From: Planococcus donghaensis
GTDB lineage: Bacteria; Bacillota; Bacilli; Bacillales_A; Planococcaceae
NCBI RefSeq assembly: GCF_001687665.2
Contig: NZ_CP016543.2
Span: forward strand, 2,976,001 to 3,040,000
Length of the DNA: 64,000 bases
Reading direction: 5' to 3'
Every line of letters starts with the position of its first letter. Positions within the stretch are counted from its first letter, which is position 1. Positions 7,482 through 16,111 of this stretch are shown here, piece after piece. The notes beneath the pieces were generated by a model. The model was given only the letters and a program-made list of their open reading frames with translations. It was not told the DNA's origin and did not search any database. The translations under genes were made by a program, and so were the position numbers.

Positions 7482-10400
7482 TTATGCTGTAATTTTATTT
7501 CTCCGACGATTCACTCGATAAAATACTAAGTAAAGCGCTGGAATCATCACTAAGGTGAACAAACTTGAGAACGCGAGTCCGGCGATGATCGTAATCGCCA
7601 ATGGTTCAAATAACGGATCCCCTGAAACTGCGATTGGGACAAGGGCAATAATCGAAGTAATCGACGTTAACAAGATTGGTTTGATACGAGCATAGCCTGA
7701 TTCGATAATGGCTTCCTTAATATCAAGCTCTCCTGATAAACGACGAACTTCTACAAAGTCGATCAAGACGACTGCGTTTCGAACAACAATCCCTGTGAGT
7801 GAAACAATCCCCATTACACCTAGGAAACTTAACGGTGTTTGCGTTAAGAATAGTCCAAGTATCGCACCGGAAATACCTAAGTACACGGCAATCAATACTA
7901 AGAACGGCAAGCTGAACGATTTAAACTGGAAGGCAATAACTAAATACACCAGTAAAATGACGACTAAGAACAATACACCAATTTCCGCAAAGAAAGCTTC
8001 TTGATCTGAGTTTTCTCCACCCGTCGATAATTCATAGCCTTCAGGCAATGAATCACGTGCTGCATCGACGACATCTAACATTTTGTTTTCAAAGTCATCC
8101 GCATCGCCAAATGCGCGAAGAGTAATGGAACGATCTCCTTCTTTATGCGGAACTTGCGCCAATTTCGTCGTATCTTCTGCTGTTAACAGTTCATTCATCG
8201 GCACCAATATCGGTGGTCCTTGTTCACTAAGTGCCGGAACTTCAAATTGAGACAAATCAATTGATTGTCCTTCATCAATTCCGGATTGCTTCAAGAACAC
8301 TTGGTACGGCATTTGACCTTCGTAAATGGTGTATAAAGGAACACCCTGCGTCAACAATTGAAGCTGATTCGTGACTGAGCTTAGTGCAATTTTGTTTTCT
8401 TGTAATGCCTCTTGGTTTGGCACATACTCAATTGCCGGAACCGGATCACCTAAATTATCCGTGACAATCGTTGCGCCACTCGCAAGCATTTGCTCTTTTA
8501 GTTGATCGCGAAGAGTAGCTAATTCTTCAATATCTTCGCCTGTAATGTCAACCGTAACTGGAGCTCCTACAGGTGGCCCTTGAACAATCGTATCTAAGAA
8601 AATTTCAGCTTCTGGGAAACGCTCACGTAACTCAGGCTGCCATTTCTCGATAAAATCTGCGGACGTCGTCTTATCCCGGTCAATTCGGAAGACAACTTGG
8701 CCCGTGTTGCCACCTGTATTATTCATTGAAGAAGCAAACAAATTTGGTAACCCTTCTCCGGAGAAAATAGAGATCTCAGCGATATTGTCATCTTCAGATC
8801 CAACTTCCTCTGTTAAGTTAGCAAGAAATTCGTCGGTATCTTCAATTGTTGTGCCTTCTGCAAGACGGACGTTCATCGTCACTTCTTGACGATCAGCTGC
8901 TGGGAAAAATTCAAACGGCGTAAAGAGCGCAAGCGATAATAACCCTGTCGCGATTAACAAACCGCCGCCCCCAACAAGTATTGGGCGTTTTAATACACTA
9001 CGCAAAACTTTATTGGAATAAAACAAAGCCATTTTCTCGAGTGGCTTCCCTAAAAACCCAGGAGTTTTTGATACTTTGTTTGCTTTTCGTTTTGTTTTTA
9101 AATATTGCATCATTGGGACAAGAGTAATCGACAAGATTGTTGATGCAATGATTGTGGTGATTAAAATACTTGGTAAGGCTTTGATAAAAGCTCCATTGCC
9201 ACCTGATAGTAACAATAGCGGTGTAAACGTAACAACAATCGCCAAACTAGAAGCAATGATAGATGGATACACCTCGCGGACTCCTGTAATCGCGCCATTG
9301 AGGGCGGAATCCCCTAGTTTATATCTTCGTTGGATATTATCGTTTACAACAATACTGTCATCGACTAAAATCCCGATGGCAATAATGAGACCAATCACGG
9401 AAATTTGGTTTAAATCGACACCCAACCACGGAATGGGAATCATCCCGATTAACACGGAAGCCAGTACCGTCAATGCAACCGCAAACGAACCAAACAACGT
9501 CAATCCGGCTGTCGTGACGATCAATACGGCAAGTACTGCAATTGCCAATGAAACATACAAGCTGTCAAAGATGTTATTGACGCTTTCTGCTTGAGATACG
9601 TATTTTTCAGCTTGAACGCCCGCCGGTAATTCTGTGGTAAATTCGTCAATGATGCTAGAGACTTTTTGATCAACTGCAGGAACATCTTGGGCTGTTTGCA
9701 AAAACACGGTGTATGAAATAGCGTTTTCGCCTTCAAATGTTACAATATCTTTCGTTTGTTGATCGACTATTTCAATCGTTGCAACATTTGCAAGTGGCAC
9801 TGCAGCAGTGCCGACTTGTAATTCTTTTAGTTTTTCAATGCCTTGACCTTGTTGCACAGTTAAACTGATTTGCTCATTGCCGTTATCATGCGTACCAAGA
9901 GACAATGGCTGATTTGCTTGTTGCAGAGATTCGAGCACTTCAAATGGTTGAAGCTGATTAGCTGCTAGTTCTTCACTATTCAACTCGATTAACACTTCTT
10001 GTGAATTCAATCCTTTAACAGTCGTTCCAGCAACACCAGAAACGGTCTCTACTTCTTTAGACAATGCTGACAAAGCTTCTGCCATATTTGCCAACTCTTC
10101 TTTATCTCCATAAAACATATACGATACTAAAGGAGAAGTGAAGCTTAGTTTTTCTACATTTGGTTCTTGCGCGTTATCGGGGAACCCTGAAGTTGCGTTA
10201 ATCGCTTGTTGCTGGAGGCTATTCACCACTTCATCCGGGTTTTCGCCATCCTCTATTTCTAACGTAATAATAGAAGCGGAATTAGAAGAAATCGATTGCA
10301 ATGATGCAATGCCCTCAACTTTTTGAATTTCACGCTCGAGCGGGTTCGTAATAGAAGTTTCAACTTCCTCAGGTCCCGCACCTGGCAAAATTGTTGATAT

Positions 10401-10529
10401 TAATACGAGGCTTGACGGTGTTTCGGGAATTTCACGTTGTGGCAATGTAATGAAAACATACGCTCCCACAATCGACAGAATTAAAATTAAAAATATGAAT
10501 AATTTGCTTCGTTCTAGTATGTAGTTCAT
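7482..10529 (-). CDS. RND-family efflux permease (SwrC/AcrB-like)
   Basis: Proton-driven exporter of 1015 residues with the RND layout: one helix (about 10-30), a large extracytoplasmic domain, five helices (about 325-470), another helix near 515, a second large loop, and five C-terminal helices (about 845-1005). The helix-4 proton relay is seen as GILVDDSIVVNDNIQRR with the paired aspartates. In Bacillus the closest role model is SwrC, linked to surfactin self-resistance and swarming. No adaptor or outer-membrane partner is adjacent, as expected in a Gram-positive. It is a single-gene unit. A pair of TTGTATAAC direct repeats lies just ahead of the gene. Confidence 0.9.
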   Translation of the reverse strand: MNYILERSKLFIFLILILSIVGAYVFITLPQREIPETPSSLVLISTILPGAGPEEVETSITNPLEREIQKVEGIASLQSISSNSASIITLEIEDGENPDEVVNSLQQQAINATSGFPDNAQEPNVEKLSFTSPLVSYMFYGDKEELANMAEALSALSKEVETVSGVAGTTVKGLNSQEVLIELNSEELAANQLQPFEVLESLQQANQPLSLGTHDNGNEQISLTVQQGQGIEKLKELQVGTAAVPLANVATIEIVDQQTKDIVTFEGENAISYTVFLQTAQDVPAVDQKVSSIIDEFTTELPAGVQAEKYVSQAESVNNIFDSLYVSLAIAVLAVLIVTTAGLTLFGSFAVALTVLASVLIGMIPIPWLGVDLNQISVIGLIIAIGILVDDSIVVNDNIQRRYKLGDSALNGAITGVREVYPSIIASSLAIVVTFTPLLLLSGGNGAFIKALPSILITTIIASTILSITLVPMMQYLKTKRKANKVSKTPGFLGKPLEKMALFYSNKVLRSVLKRPILVGGGGLLIATGLLSLALFTPFEFFPAADRQEVTMNVRLAEGTTIEDTDEFLANLTEEVGSEDDNIAEISIFSGEGLPNLFASSMNNTGGNTGQVVFRIDRDKTTSADFIEKWQPELRERFPEAEIFLDTIVQGPPVGAPVTVDITGEDIEELATLRDQLKEQMLASGATIVTDNLGDPVPAIEYVPNQEALQENKIALSSVTNQLQLLTQGVPLYTIYEGQMPYQVFLKQSGIDEGQSIDLSQFEVPALSEQGPPILVPMNELLTAEDTTKLAQVPHKEGDRSITLRAFGDADDFENKMLDVVDAARDSLPEGYELSTGGENSDQEAFFAEIGVLFLVVILLVYLVIAFQFKSFSLPFLVLIAVYLGISGAILGLFLTQTPLSFLGVMGIVSLTGIVVRNAVVLIDFVEVRRLSGELDIKEAIIESGYARIKPILLTSITSIIALVPIAVSGDPLFEPLAITIIAGLAFSSLFTLVMIPALYLVFYRVNRRRNKITA

Positions 10530-10548
10530 TATTCTGCCCCCCTAACTT

Positions 10549-10568
10549 TTGTATAACAATTGTATAAC
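10549..10568. promoter_or_regulatory. possible operator upstream of the RND exporter
   Basis: TTGTATAAC occurs at 10549-10557 and again at 10560-10568, one helical turn apart, and the pair forms a near-palindrome around CAATTG. It lies 20-40 bp before the exporter start. The binding protein is unknown. Confidence 0.35.
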
Positions 10569-10600
10569 TTCGAGACTGAAAACACTAGTGGAAAGCTCGA

Positions 10601-10632
10601 AAAAAAACCAGATGGATCTCTCCATCTGGTTT
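10601..10632 (-). terminator. intrinsic terminator of the small membrane protein gene
   Basis: A 12-bp perfect stem AAACCAGATGGA / TCCATCTGGTTT (10605-10616, 10621-10632) with a run of A residues on the plus strand before it. It touches the stop codon of the gene it serves. Confidence 0.85.
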
Positions 10633-10876
10633 ACAAACTTGGCATTTGCTGTTGCTTCATCCAATAGGCGGCTACAAATAACAACAGCGGTAGTACAATG
10701 GATACTCGGAACCAAATGCCTTCTCCACCCCAAAAAATCAGCGCCATCGGGGCCAAAAGTGCAATTCCGCTCCAAGCCAGCGCTTTCCATGATCGTTTCC
10801 ACAGACCGATAATCGCCAAGACAACTGCCCCAATCACCAGAGACCACAGCAAAATTCCAACTAGAAAAAAGCTCAT
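10631..10876 (-). CDS. small membrane protein of unknown function
   Basis: Eighty-one residues, mostly hydrophobic: one helix at about 3-25, another at about 32-50 and a third at about 55-72, then a basic, Gln-rich tail (MKQQQMPSL). No named family is recognised. A GGAGG precedes the ATG by about ten bases. It sits between two minus-strand terminators and so is probably its own unit. The small size and three helices would suit an accessory or stress-related membrane peptide, but the function is open. Confidence 0.6.
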   Translation of the reverse strand: MSFFLVGILLWSLVIGAVVLAIIGLWKRSWKALAWSGIALLAPMALIFWGGEGIWFRVSIVLPLLLFVAAYWMKQQQMPSL

Positions 10877-10950
10877 GTTTATGCGCCTCCGTTCATCCTA
10901 TTCCTCAATTAATCTATACCCGATTTTCAAAATAAACATACGTCCTCACA

Positions 10951-10975
10951 AAAAAAGACAGCCTTTTAGGCTGCC
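10951..10975 (-). terminator. intrinsic terminator of the TraB-family gene
   Basis: A 7-bp stem GACAGCC / GGCTGCC (10957-10963, 10969-10975, one G-U pair) preceded on the plus strand by an A run. Confidence 0.75.
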
Positions 10976-10989
10976 TTCTCACATACATT

Positions 10990-12156
10990 TTATAGGTTTT
11001 GGAAAAACAATCGAATAACATCTAAGCCGCCAATAACGTTCCCAGCTGCCGTGCCTAAATTCGTCAGTACCACAACCAATAAAACACGTGTTACTTTATT
11101 GTCCCAAAATCCTTTGAGCGTAAAAACGTCTTTCGACAAGGTTTGGAAATCTCCAACATTGGGACGACGAACATAGGCTTGGGCCAGTCCCGAAAACCAT
11201 CCGGCAGCCAAAAGAGGATGTAAGGCGCCAATTGGCCCGCCGACAAACGCTGTTAAAATTGCTAATGGGTGACCAAAAGCAATTGCTGCACCAATTGCGC
11301 CAAGACAGGCTGTCCACAAAATCCAACTAACGGTTTGGTCAATTCCTGCTGCTGGGTTGTTCATGAACGTAATAGCGATCATCGCAACCAACGCCAATGG
11401 AATGGCCCACCCAATAACTTTTGGCCATTTCGATTTAGGTGGAACTTCTGAGAGTTTCTTTAAATCGTGGTCGTTATGCACTTCTTTAATGATTCCTGGC
11501 ACATGAGCGGCACCCAAAACAGCGACGATTTTTTTACCAGGAGCTTCTTTTATTTTTTGTGCCAAATACTGATCACGTTCATCAATAAGTGGTGTTTTTA
11601 GTTTTGGAAAAACTTGGGTAAAATCATCCATCACCGCGTTCAACGTATCTTGTGACTTCATCTTTTCCAAGTCTTCTTCTGAAATAGTTTCTTTGCTAAA
11701 AATGCTAAAGAATACAGAAGTGAGCAGTTGCGCTTTTCCCATAAAGCCGATATTGCCCCAAATACGTGAAAACGTCACTTGAATATTGCGATCCGCTAAT
11801 ACAAGTTCTGCTCCAGCTTCTTTAGCAGAGGCAATTCCTTGAATCATTTCTTGACCAGGTTTAATGCCAAACTGATCGGCTAACCGATTTTGAAACGAAG
11901 AAATCGCTAAGTTCATCAACAATAAACTCGCCTTTTTGTCTTTGATCACTTTAAAAATATCGGTTTCTTTCCATTTGCTATCTTGCGTTACCGATTCATA
12001 GCGTTGTGCATCCAATTCGATACAAACCGAATCAGGCTGTTCTGCTTCAATAACTGCCTTCACCTGTTCAGCACTTGCTTTAGAAACGTGTGCCGTCCCG
12101 ATTAGGATTAATTCTTTTTCGCCGTATTCTATGCGTGTAATATTATCCTCAATCAT
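10990..12156 (-). CDS. TraB/PrgY-family membrane protein
   Basis: Protein of 388 residues. The N-terminal two thirds is a soluble TraB domain with the conserved GTAHVS near residue 20, the IELDAQRY segment near 50, ADRN near 120 and LGAAHVPGI near 215. The C-terminal part has four to five membrane helices starting at WPKVIGWAIPLALVAMIAI. TraB/PrgY proteins lower the activity of secreted peptide pheromones in enterococcal conjugation, and the fold is related to erythromycin-esterase/Tiki-type putative metalloproteases. The chromosomal role is unknown. The ATG at 12156 is chosen for GAAGG eight to nine bases upstream; an upstream in-frame start at 12192 has no clear site. No peptide gene is adjacent. 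Confidence 0.8.
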   Translation of the reverse strand: MIEDNITRIEYGEKELILIGTAHVSKASAEQVKAVIEAEQPDSVCIELDAQRYESVTQDSKWKETDIFKVIKDKKASLLLMNLAISSFQNRLADQFGIKPGQEMIQGIASAKEAGAELVLADRNIQVTFSRIWGNIGFMGKAQLLTSVFFSIFSKETISEEDLEKMKSQDTLNAVMDDFTQVFPKLKTPLIDERDQYLAQKIKEAPGKKIVAVLGAAHVPGIIKEVHNDHDLKKLSEVPPKSKWPKVIGWAIPLALVAMIAITFMNNPAAGIDQTVSWILWTACLGAIGAAIAFGHPLAILTAFVGGPIGALHPLLAAGWFSGLAQAYVRRPNVGDFQTLSKDVFTLKGFWDNKVTRVLLVVVLTNLGTAAGNVIGGLDVIRLFFQNL

Positions 12157-12288
12157 GTTGTACTTCCTTCGTAGAACTATATTTCCCCTCATCTCAGATG
12201 AAAAGACTGTCTATTCTTTATAATGAATCAGAATTGCAAAAATATCAACGTTGCACCCTTTTGTTTCACGGAGAAAAGCAGAAAAAGA

Positions 12289-13134
12289 TCACAAATCAGG
12301 CGCATTGAACGTATCGCCATCTTTTAAATTACCGGATTGAAATCCTTTTTTAAACCAGCGTTGTCGTTGTTCTGAACTCCCGTGTGTAAAACTTTCAGGA
12401 ACGACGTACCCACGCGCACGTTGTTGAATGGTATCGTCTCCTACAGCACTTGCTGCCGTTAATGCTTCTTGCAAGTCACCTTCTTCTAAATATCCCATGC
12501 CTTGCGCATGATGAGCCCACACACCTGATAAATAATCCGCTTGAAGTTCTAAGCGAACCTGCACTTTATTGTATTCTTCTTCACTTAATTGATTGCGCAG
12601 CGGTTGTACTTCTTCCATCACGCCAAGTAAATTTTGAACATGGTGACCAACTTCATGTGCCACGACGTATGCCATCGCGAAATCGCCCGGTGCTTGGAAT
12701 TGCGTTTGTAATTCATTGTAGAAACTTAAATCGATGTAAAGTTTGTAATCGCCTGGACAATAAAACGGTCCAATCGATGCTCCCGCTGTTCCGCAAGCCG
12801 ATTCAACACTGCCTGTGTACAGGACGAGTGTTGGTTCTACATATTCCATGCCTTCTTCAGCAAAAACTTCTGTCCAAACGTCTTCCGTATCTGCAAGGAC
12901 GACTGAGACAAATTCAGCCAACTCTTCTTCTTCGGGTGTGGCTTCGTAAGGCTGATTGGAAGTAGTTCCTGAAGATCCACCTAATTGATCCATAATAACT
13001 CCTGGGTCGCCACCTAAAAAAGCGACGAGTAGGACGATTAGAATACCCCCGATACCTCCTCCGGCTACAATCGCTCCACCTTTGCCTCTTCGATCTTCAA
13101 CGTTCCTGCTGGCTTTTCTGCCTTTCCAGTCCAT
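12289..13134 (-). CDS. YpfJ-type neutral zinc metallopeptidase
   Basis: Membrane-anchored protease of 281 residues. The basic N-terminus (MDWKGRKASRNVEDRRGKGG) precedes one helix (about 21-42), then an acidic linker and the catalytic domain. The zinc site HEVGHH is at about residue 167, with VVA before it, and the downstream ELQADYLSGVWAHH carries the further conserved acidic and His residues of this family (KPN_02809/YpfJ). Length matches the family. The catalytic domain should face outwards. The substrate is unknown. The methyltransferase gene ends 53 bp upstream with no terminator between, so the two may share a transcript. GAGGG precedes the ATG. Confidence 0.85.
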   Translation of the reverse strand: MDWKGRKASRNVEDRRGKGGAIVAGGGIGGILIVLLVAFLGGDPGVIMDQLGGSSGTTSNQPYEATPEEEELAEFVSVVLADTEDVWTEVFAEEGMEYVEPTLVLYTGSVESACGTAGASIGPFYCPGDYKLYIDLSFYNELQTQFQAPGDFAMAYVVAHEVGHHVQNLLGVMEEVQPLRNQLSEEEYNKVQVRLELQADYLSGVWAHHAQGMGYLEEGDLQEALTAASAVGDDTIQQRARGYVVPESFTHGSSEQRQRWFKKGFQSGNLKDGDTFNAPDL

Positions 13135-13187
13135 AAAAGGTCCCTCGTTTCACTATGATTTTATAGTTAAGCATACCCGTTATCGAC

Positions 13188-13805
13188 TTAGTTTAAATCC
13201 ATTTTACATAGGCGATAAATTAAAAATCGTTCACGCGGTTCTTTATGGAAATCGGGCAACTGAATTTCTTTTACTAATAGAAAAGCTGTGCTCGTTTCTA
13301 AGTACTCGCTATACTCTTGTGGGGCAAAAAATAAAACGATATCGACTGTTCGCGGAGCCTCTTCAGCAGAGCGCAAAACATTATTGAGAAAAGAGATGAA
13401 TACTTGCACTGAAAAAGGATTAAAAAAGTAAAATTTATTGTCTTGGTCTGCGACTTGGTAGTCTTGTGCTAAGCAATTATAGAAGCTAATGCTCGACTCA
13501 GCGTCTTCGTGCTGCTCAAGATACCTTTTTTTATTTTCAAGAGCTTCAGCGTAAAATACCGGATTCATCTCAATTCCAGCACTTTTTGTTCCAAAGAAAT
13601 GATAAACATAAAAGTTTAAACGTCCTTTGCCACATCCAACATCGACAAGTTGATCTTCTGAAATCACCGGATAATGTGTGAACAACACATCGAGTAAATC
13701 ATACGGAGTTGGCTCATAGCGATGATGATGTAGAGAATCGGTAAATCCTTGTTGGTGCCCCACAGTTATGATGTTTAGGTGATTGTCATACACTTGCTCG
13801 TCCAT
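13188..13805 (-). CDS. class I SAM-dependent methyltransferase
   Basis: Cytoplasmic protein of 205 residues with SAM-binding motif I as VDVGCGKGRLNFYVYHFF (about 57-74) and the acidic motif II as AGIEMNPVFY. The FYFFNPFSVQVF segment occupies the position of the catalytic NPPF-like motif, here F-N-P-F. The substrate is not predictable; relatives in Bacillales are annotated only as methyltransferases. The ATG follows AAGGAAG. It is the first gene before the zinc peptidase, and divergent to the lysine-riboswitch promoter of dapA. Confidence 0.75.
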   Translation of the reverse strand: MDEQVYDNHLNIITVGHQQGFTDSLHHHRYEPTPYDLLDVLFTHYPVISEDQLVDVGCGKGRLNFYVYHFFGTKSAGIEMNPVFYAEALENKKRYLEQHEDAESSISFYNCLAQDYQVADQDNKFYFFNPFSVQVFISFLNNVLRSAEEAPRTVDIVLFFAPQEYSEYLETSTAFLLVKEIQLPDFHKEPRERFLIYRLCKMDLN

Positions 13806-13847
13806 TTCGTCCCACTTCCTTCCTCACTAAAATTTTACGTTTTCATC

Positions 13848-13876
13848 TTGCAATTAACAGAGATATTTGTTATAGT
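13848..13876 (+). promoter_or_regulatory. sigma-A promoter of the dapA riboswitch transcript
   Basis: TTGCAA (13848-13853) and TATAGT (13871-13876) are 17 bp apart, about 30 bp before the start of the riboswitch aptamer. Confidence 0.65.
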
Positions 13877-13908
13877 ACAGCTAATTCAATATTTCTTGCT
13901 CCATTTTT

Positions 13909-14092
13909 ATGGAGTAGGATAGAGGCGCAAAAACCATCAGTACGCAAAATGAGGACGATGAGGTCCATTGACGTTTGCCGAAAGGGGGATTTGCCGAAGT
14001 GACGGAAAGCTCATATTTCCGTGCGCTGGGTCTGTATTTAACAAATGCAGGACTGTCATATAGGTAACTATATGGAGGGCTATCTGATGCAC
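13909..14092 (+). ncRNA. lysine riboswitch (L box)
   Basis: The region carries conserved L-box blocks in the right order: AGAGGCGC near 13921, CATCAGTACGC, ATGAGG, AAAGGGGGATTTGCCGAAGTG near 13981, GGTCTGTATT, GGACTGTCATATAGG and GGAGGGCTATCTGATGCA at the end. Inner stems such as TCATATAGG...CTATATGGA can be drawn. A terminator hairpin follows at 14122 and dapA starts at 14218, so lysine binding would stop transcription of the lysine/diaminopimelate pathway gene. Confidence 0.93.
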
Positions 14093-14121
14093 AGGAACGA
14101 ATGGTAAACATTGTTTCTACT

Positions 14122-14153
14122 GCAGCAACAGGACCCCCTGTTGCTGCTTTTTT
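14122..14153 (+). terminator. riboswitch-controlled terminator ahead of dapA
   Basis: An 11-bp stem GCAGCAACAGG / CCTGTTGCTGC (14122-14132, 14137-14147) is followed by six T residues, between the L-box aptamer and dapA. It is the expression platform. Confidence 0.9.
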
Positions 14154-14217
14154 GTTTATTCCTGACTGGCCCCTCACCTCTAAGCTACGAAAAAAATTAG
14201 AAAAGGGTGTGTTGTTT

Positions 14218-15108
14218 ATGAATTTCGGCCAAATTATTACAGCAATGGTAACACCGTTCGACCAACAAGGAGAAATCGATTTCCCAGCAACCAAAAAACT
14301 AATCGAGCATTTAATCGCGAACGGCTCTGATGGCCTTGTTGTTGCCGGTACAACAGGTGAATCACCTACCTTATCAATCGAGGAGAAAGTAGAGTTATTC
14401 CAATTTACCGTAAACACAGTCGCGGGTCGAATTCCGGTTATTGCAGGAACGGGATCGAATAATACGCGTGCTTCTATTTCATTGACGCAACAAGCAGAAG
14501 AAGTCGGTGTTGACGGCGTCATGCTTGTAACGCCATATTACAATAAACCTTCACAAGAAGGCATGTACCAACATTTCCAAGCGATCGCCGAGTCTACGAA
14601 TTTGCCTGTGATGCTTTATAACATTCCTGGTCGCAGCGTAGTTAATTTGTCTCCTGAGACAATCATTCGCTTATCCCAAATTAGCAATATTGTTTCCGTT
14701 AAAGAAGCGAGTGGCGATTTAGACGCCGCAGCACAAATTATCGAAAATACGCCTGACTCTTTTACTGTTTACAGCGGTGATGATAGCTTAACACTGCCAA
14801 TGCTATCAATCGGTGGAACTGGAATTGTTTCGGTTTCTGCACACATTATTGGCAACGATATGCAAGACATGATCACAAGCTTTAAAACAGGTGATGTAAA
14901 AACAGCAGCAGCTATTCACAGACGCTTAGTGCCTACGATGAAAGCATTGTTTGCTGCACCAAATCCAACTCCAGTTAAAGCAGCTCTTAACATTACGGGC
15001 GTTCAAGTAGGCGGCGTTCGCTTGCCAATGATTCCATTAACAGTAGAAGAAACCGTGACGTTACGTGCATCTTTACCTGATTTGCATTCAAAAGCAGTAA
15101 CAAACTAA
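14218..15108 (+). CDS. dapA: 4-hydroxy-tetrahydrodipicolinate synthase
   Basis: Condenses pyruvate with aspartate semialdehyde, the first committed step to diaminopimelate and lysine. The 296-residue length is normal. The TIM-barrel landmarks are clear: VAGTTGESPTL near residue 43, the catalytic Tyr in LYNIPGR near 134, and the Schiff-base Lys in SVKEASGDL near 162. The start at 14218 (MNFGQIITAMVTPF) matches the family; the open frame extends upstream across the terminator, which cannot be coding. AAAAGGG lies before the start. Expression should be controlled by the lysine riboswitch. It stands alone here, without other lysine genes, so it may be a second or relocated dapA. Confidence 0.95.
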   Translation: MNFGQIITAMVTPFDQQGEIDFPATKKLIEHLIANGSDGLVVAGTTGESPTLSIEEKVELFQFTVNTVAGRIPVIAGTGSNNTRASISLTQQAEEVGVDGVMLVTPYYNKPSQEGMYQHFQAIAESTNLPVMLYNIPGRSVVNLSPETIIRLSQISNIVSVKEASGDLDAAAQIIENTPDSFTVYSGDDSLTLPMLSIGGTGIVSVSAHIIGNDMQDMITSFKTGDVKTAAAIHRRLVPTMKALFAAPNPTPVKAALNITGVQVGGVRLPMIPLTVEETVTLRASLPDLHSKAVTN

Positions 15109-15113
15109 AGCCG

Positions 15114-15153
15114 AAAAAACGCTGAAGTTCATCATGAACTTCAGCGTTTTTTT
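15114..15153. terminator. bidirectional terminator
   Basis: A 13-bp perfect stem ACGCTGAAGTTCA / TGAACTTCAGCGT (15119-15131, 15135-15147), with A residues before and T residues after, shared by dapA and the convergent GGDEF gene. Confidence 0.85.
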
Positions 15154-15161
15154 GATTTGAT

Positions 15162-16100
15162 TTATATTAGTCCGTAAGCACAATTTCTGCCGTCTGCTTT
15201 TGCTTTGTAAAGGTAACTGTCTGCCCGCGACAGCCAGCTGCTAGTATCATCACCAGGCAAATATACCGCGACTCCAATACTGACAGTAACCGATACACTC
15301 TGCCAATTAGCTACCTCCATATGCTTGCATATGGCATCGCCTGTAGCCAATCCTTCTTCTGCACCCATATCTGGCATAATAATCACAAATTCTTCTCCAC
15401 CAAGACGTGTCACAATGCCAGTTGATCCGACAACTTCTTCTAAACGTCTAGCTAACTCTTGTAACACTTCGTCACCTGTTTGATGACCATGGGTATCATT
15501 AACTCGCTTGAAATGATCGATATCTAACAGGAGAATAGTAACTTTGCGCCCTTTTTCTGCTTGCACTAAAAAATGAGTTAGCCGTTCTTCCAGATAGCGC
15601 CGGTTTTTTGAACCGGTTAGTGAGTCTGTAATAGCTAACTGTTGGAGTTCTAAATTTAAAGCTAACAACTCTTGCTGCTTGTCTTCAACTTCATGCATTA
15701 AATTTTGTAATTGATCGTAAGCATCTATTGTCTCGCGATTAATTTCTTCAGCATTGCGTTTAGCACGCAATAATTCTTTTTCATACTCTCCCCGAACGCT
15801 CATCTGTATTAAAGCGCACTCGTAAAATCCATCGTACTCTACTGCATTCATTAACGCCGGCATAGATCCTGTTGAGCTTTTCAAGGTTAAAAACATCTCA
15901 TTGACAGTGCCGTGCATTTTAATAGAAGGAGTAAAGTAAGTTTGAAAATACATTCGTGATGCGATTGTTAGCAACTCATGAATATGTTGCGGATTTTCTA
16001 CACCTGTTAAATTCCGCAATGTGCTGTTGATTTCAACTATACGCAAGTCCCGGTCCAGAACTAAATACCCGCAAGGTGCTCTATCGAGTTGCTGTTCCAT
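15162..16100 (-). CDS. PAS-GGDEF diguanylate cyclase, partner of the RsbQ-like hydrolase
   Basis: Protein of 312 residues with no membrane segment. An N-terminal PAS-like domain (about 1-115, DRAPCGYLVLDRDLRIVEIN) is followed by a coiled coil (about 115-155) and a GGDEF domain (about 155-312). The cyclase residues look intact: LLLDIDHFKRVNDTHGHQTGD and RLGGEEFVIIMPD, a GGEEF variant common in active enzymes. The ATG at 16100 with GGAG ahead is preferred; the hydrolase stop is 11 bases upstream, so translation is probably coupled. RsbQ in B. subtilis activates the PAS domain of RsbP, so this PAS domain is probably the hydrolase's target, with cyclic di-GMP as output. Confidence 0.8.
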   Translation of the reverse strand: MEQQLDRAPCGYLVLDRDLRIVEINSTLRNLTGVENPQHIHELLTIASRMYFQTYFTPSIKMHGTVNEMFLTLKSSTGSMPALMNAVEYDGFYECALIQMSVRGEYEKELLRAKRNAEEINRETIDAYDQLQNLMHEVEDKQQELLALNLELQQLAITDSLTGSKNRRYLEERLTHFLVQAEKGRKVTILLLDIDHFKRVNDTHGHQTGDEVLQELARRLEEVVGSTGIVTRLGGEEFVIIMPDMGAEEGLATGDAICKHMEVANWQSVSVTVSIGVAVYLPGDDTSSWLSRADSYLYKAKADGRNCAYGLI

Positions 16101-16111
16101 TGTCTTCACTC

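Noticed and set aside
9076-9594. Plus-strand frame of 172 codons
   Set aside because: Antisense to the RND exporter, whose frame and motifs are intact.
12450-12965. Plus-strand frame of 171 codons
   Set aside because: Antisense to the YpfJ-type peptidase; composition (Leu, His, Cys rich) is that of a shadow frame.
13881-14522. Minus-strand frame of 213 codons over the riboswitch and dapA
   Set aside because: The region is explained by the lysine riboswitch and dapA; the predicted protein has no recognisable features.
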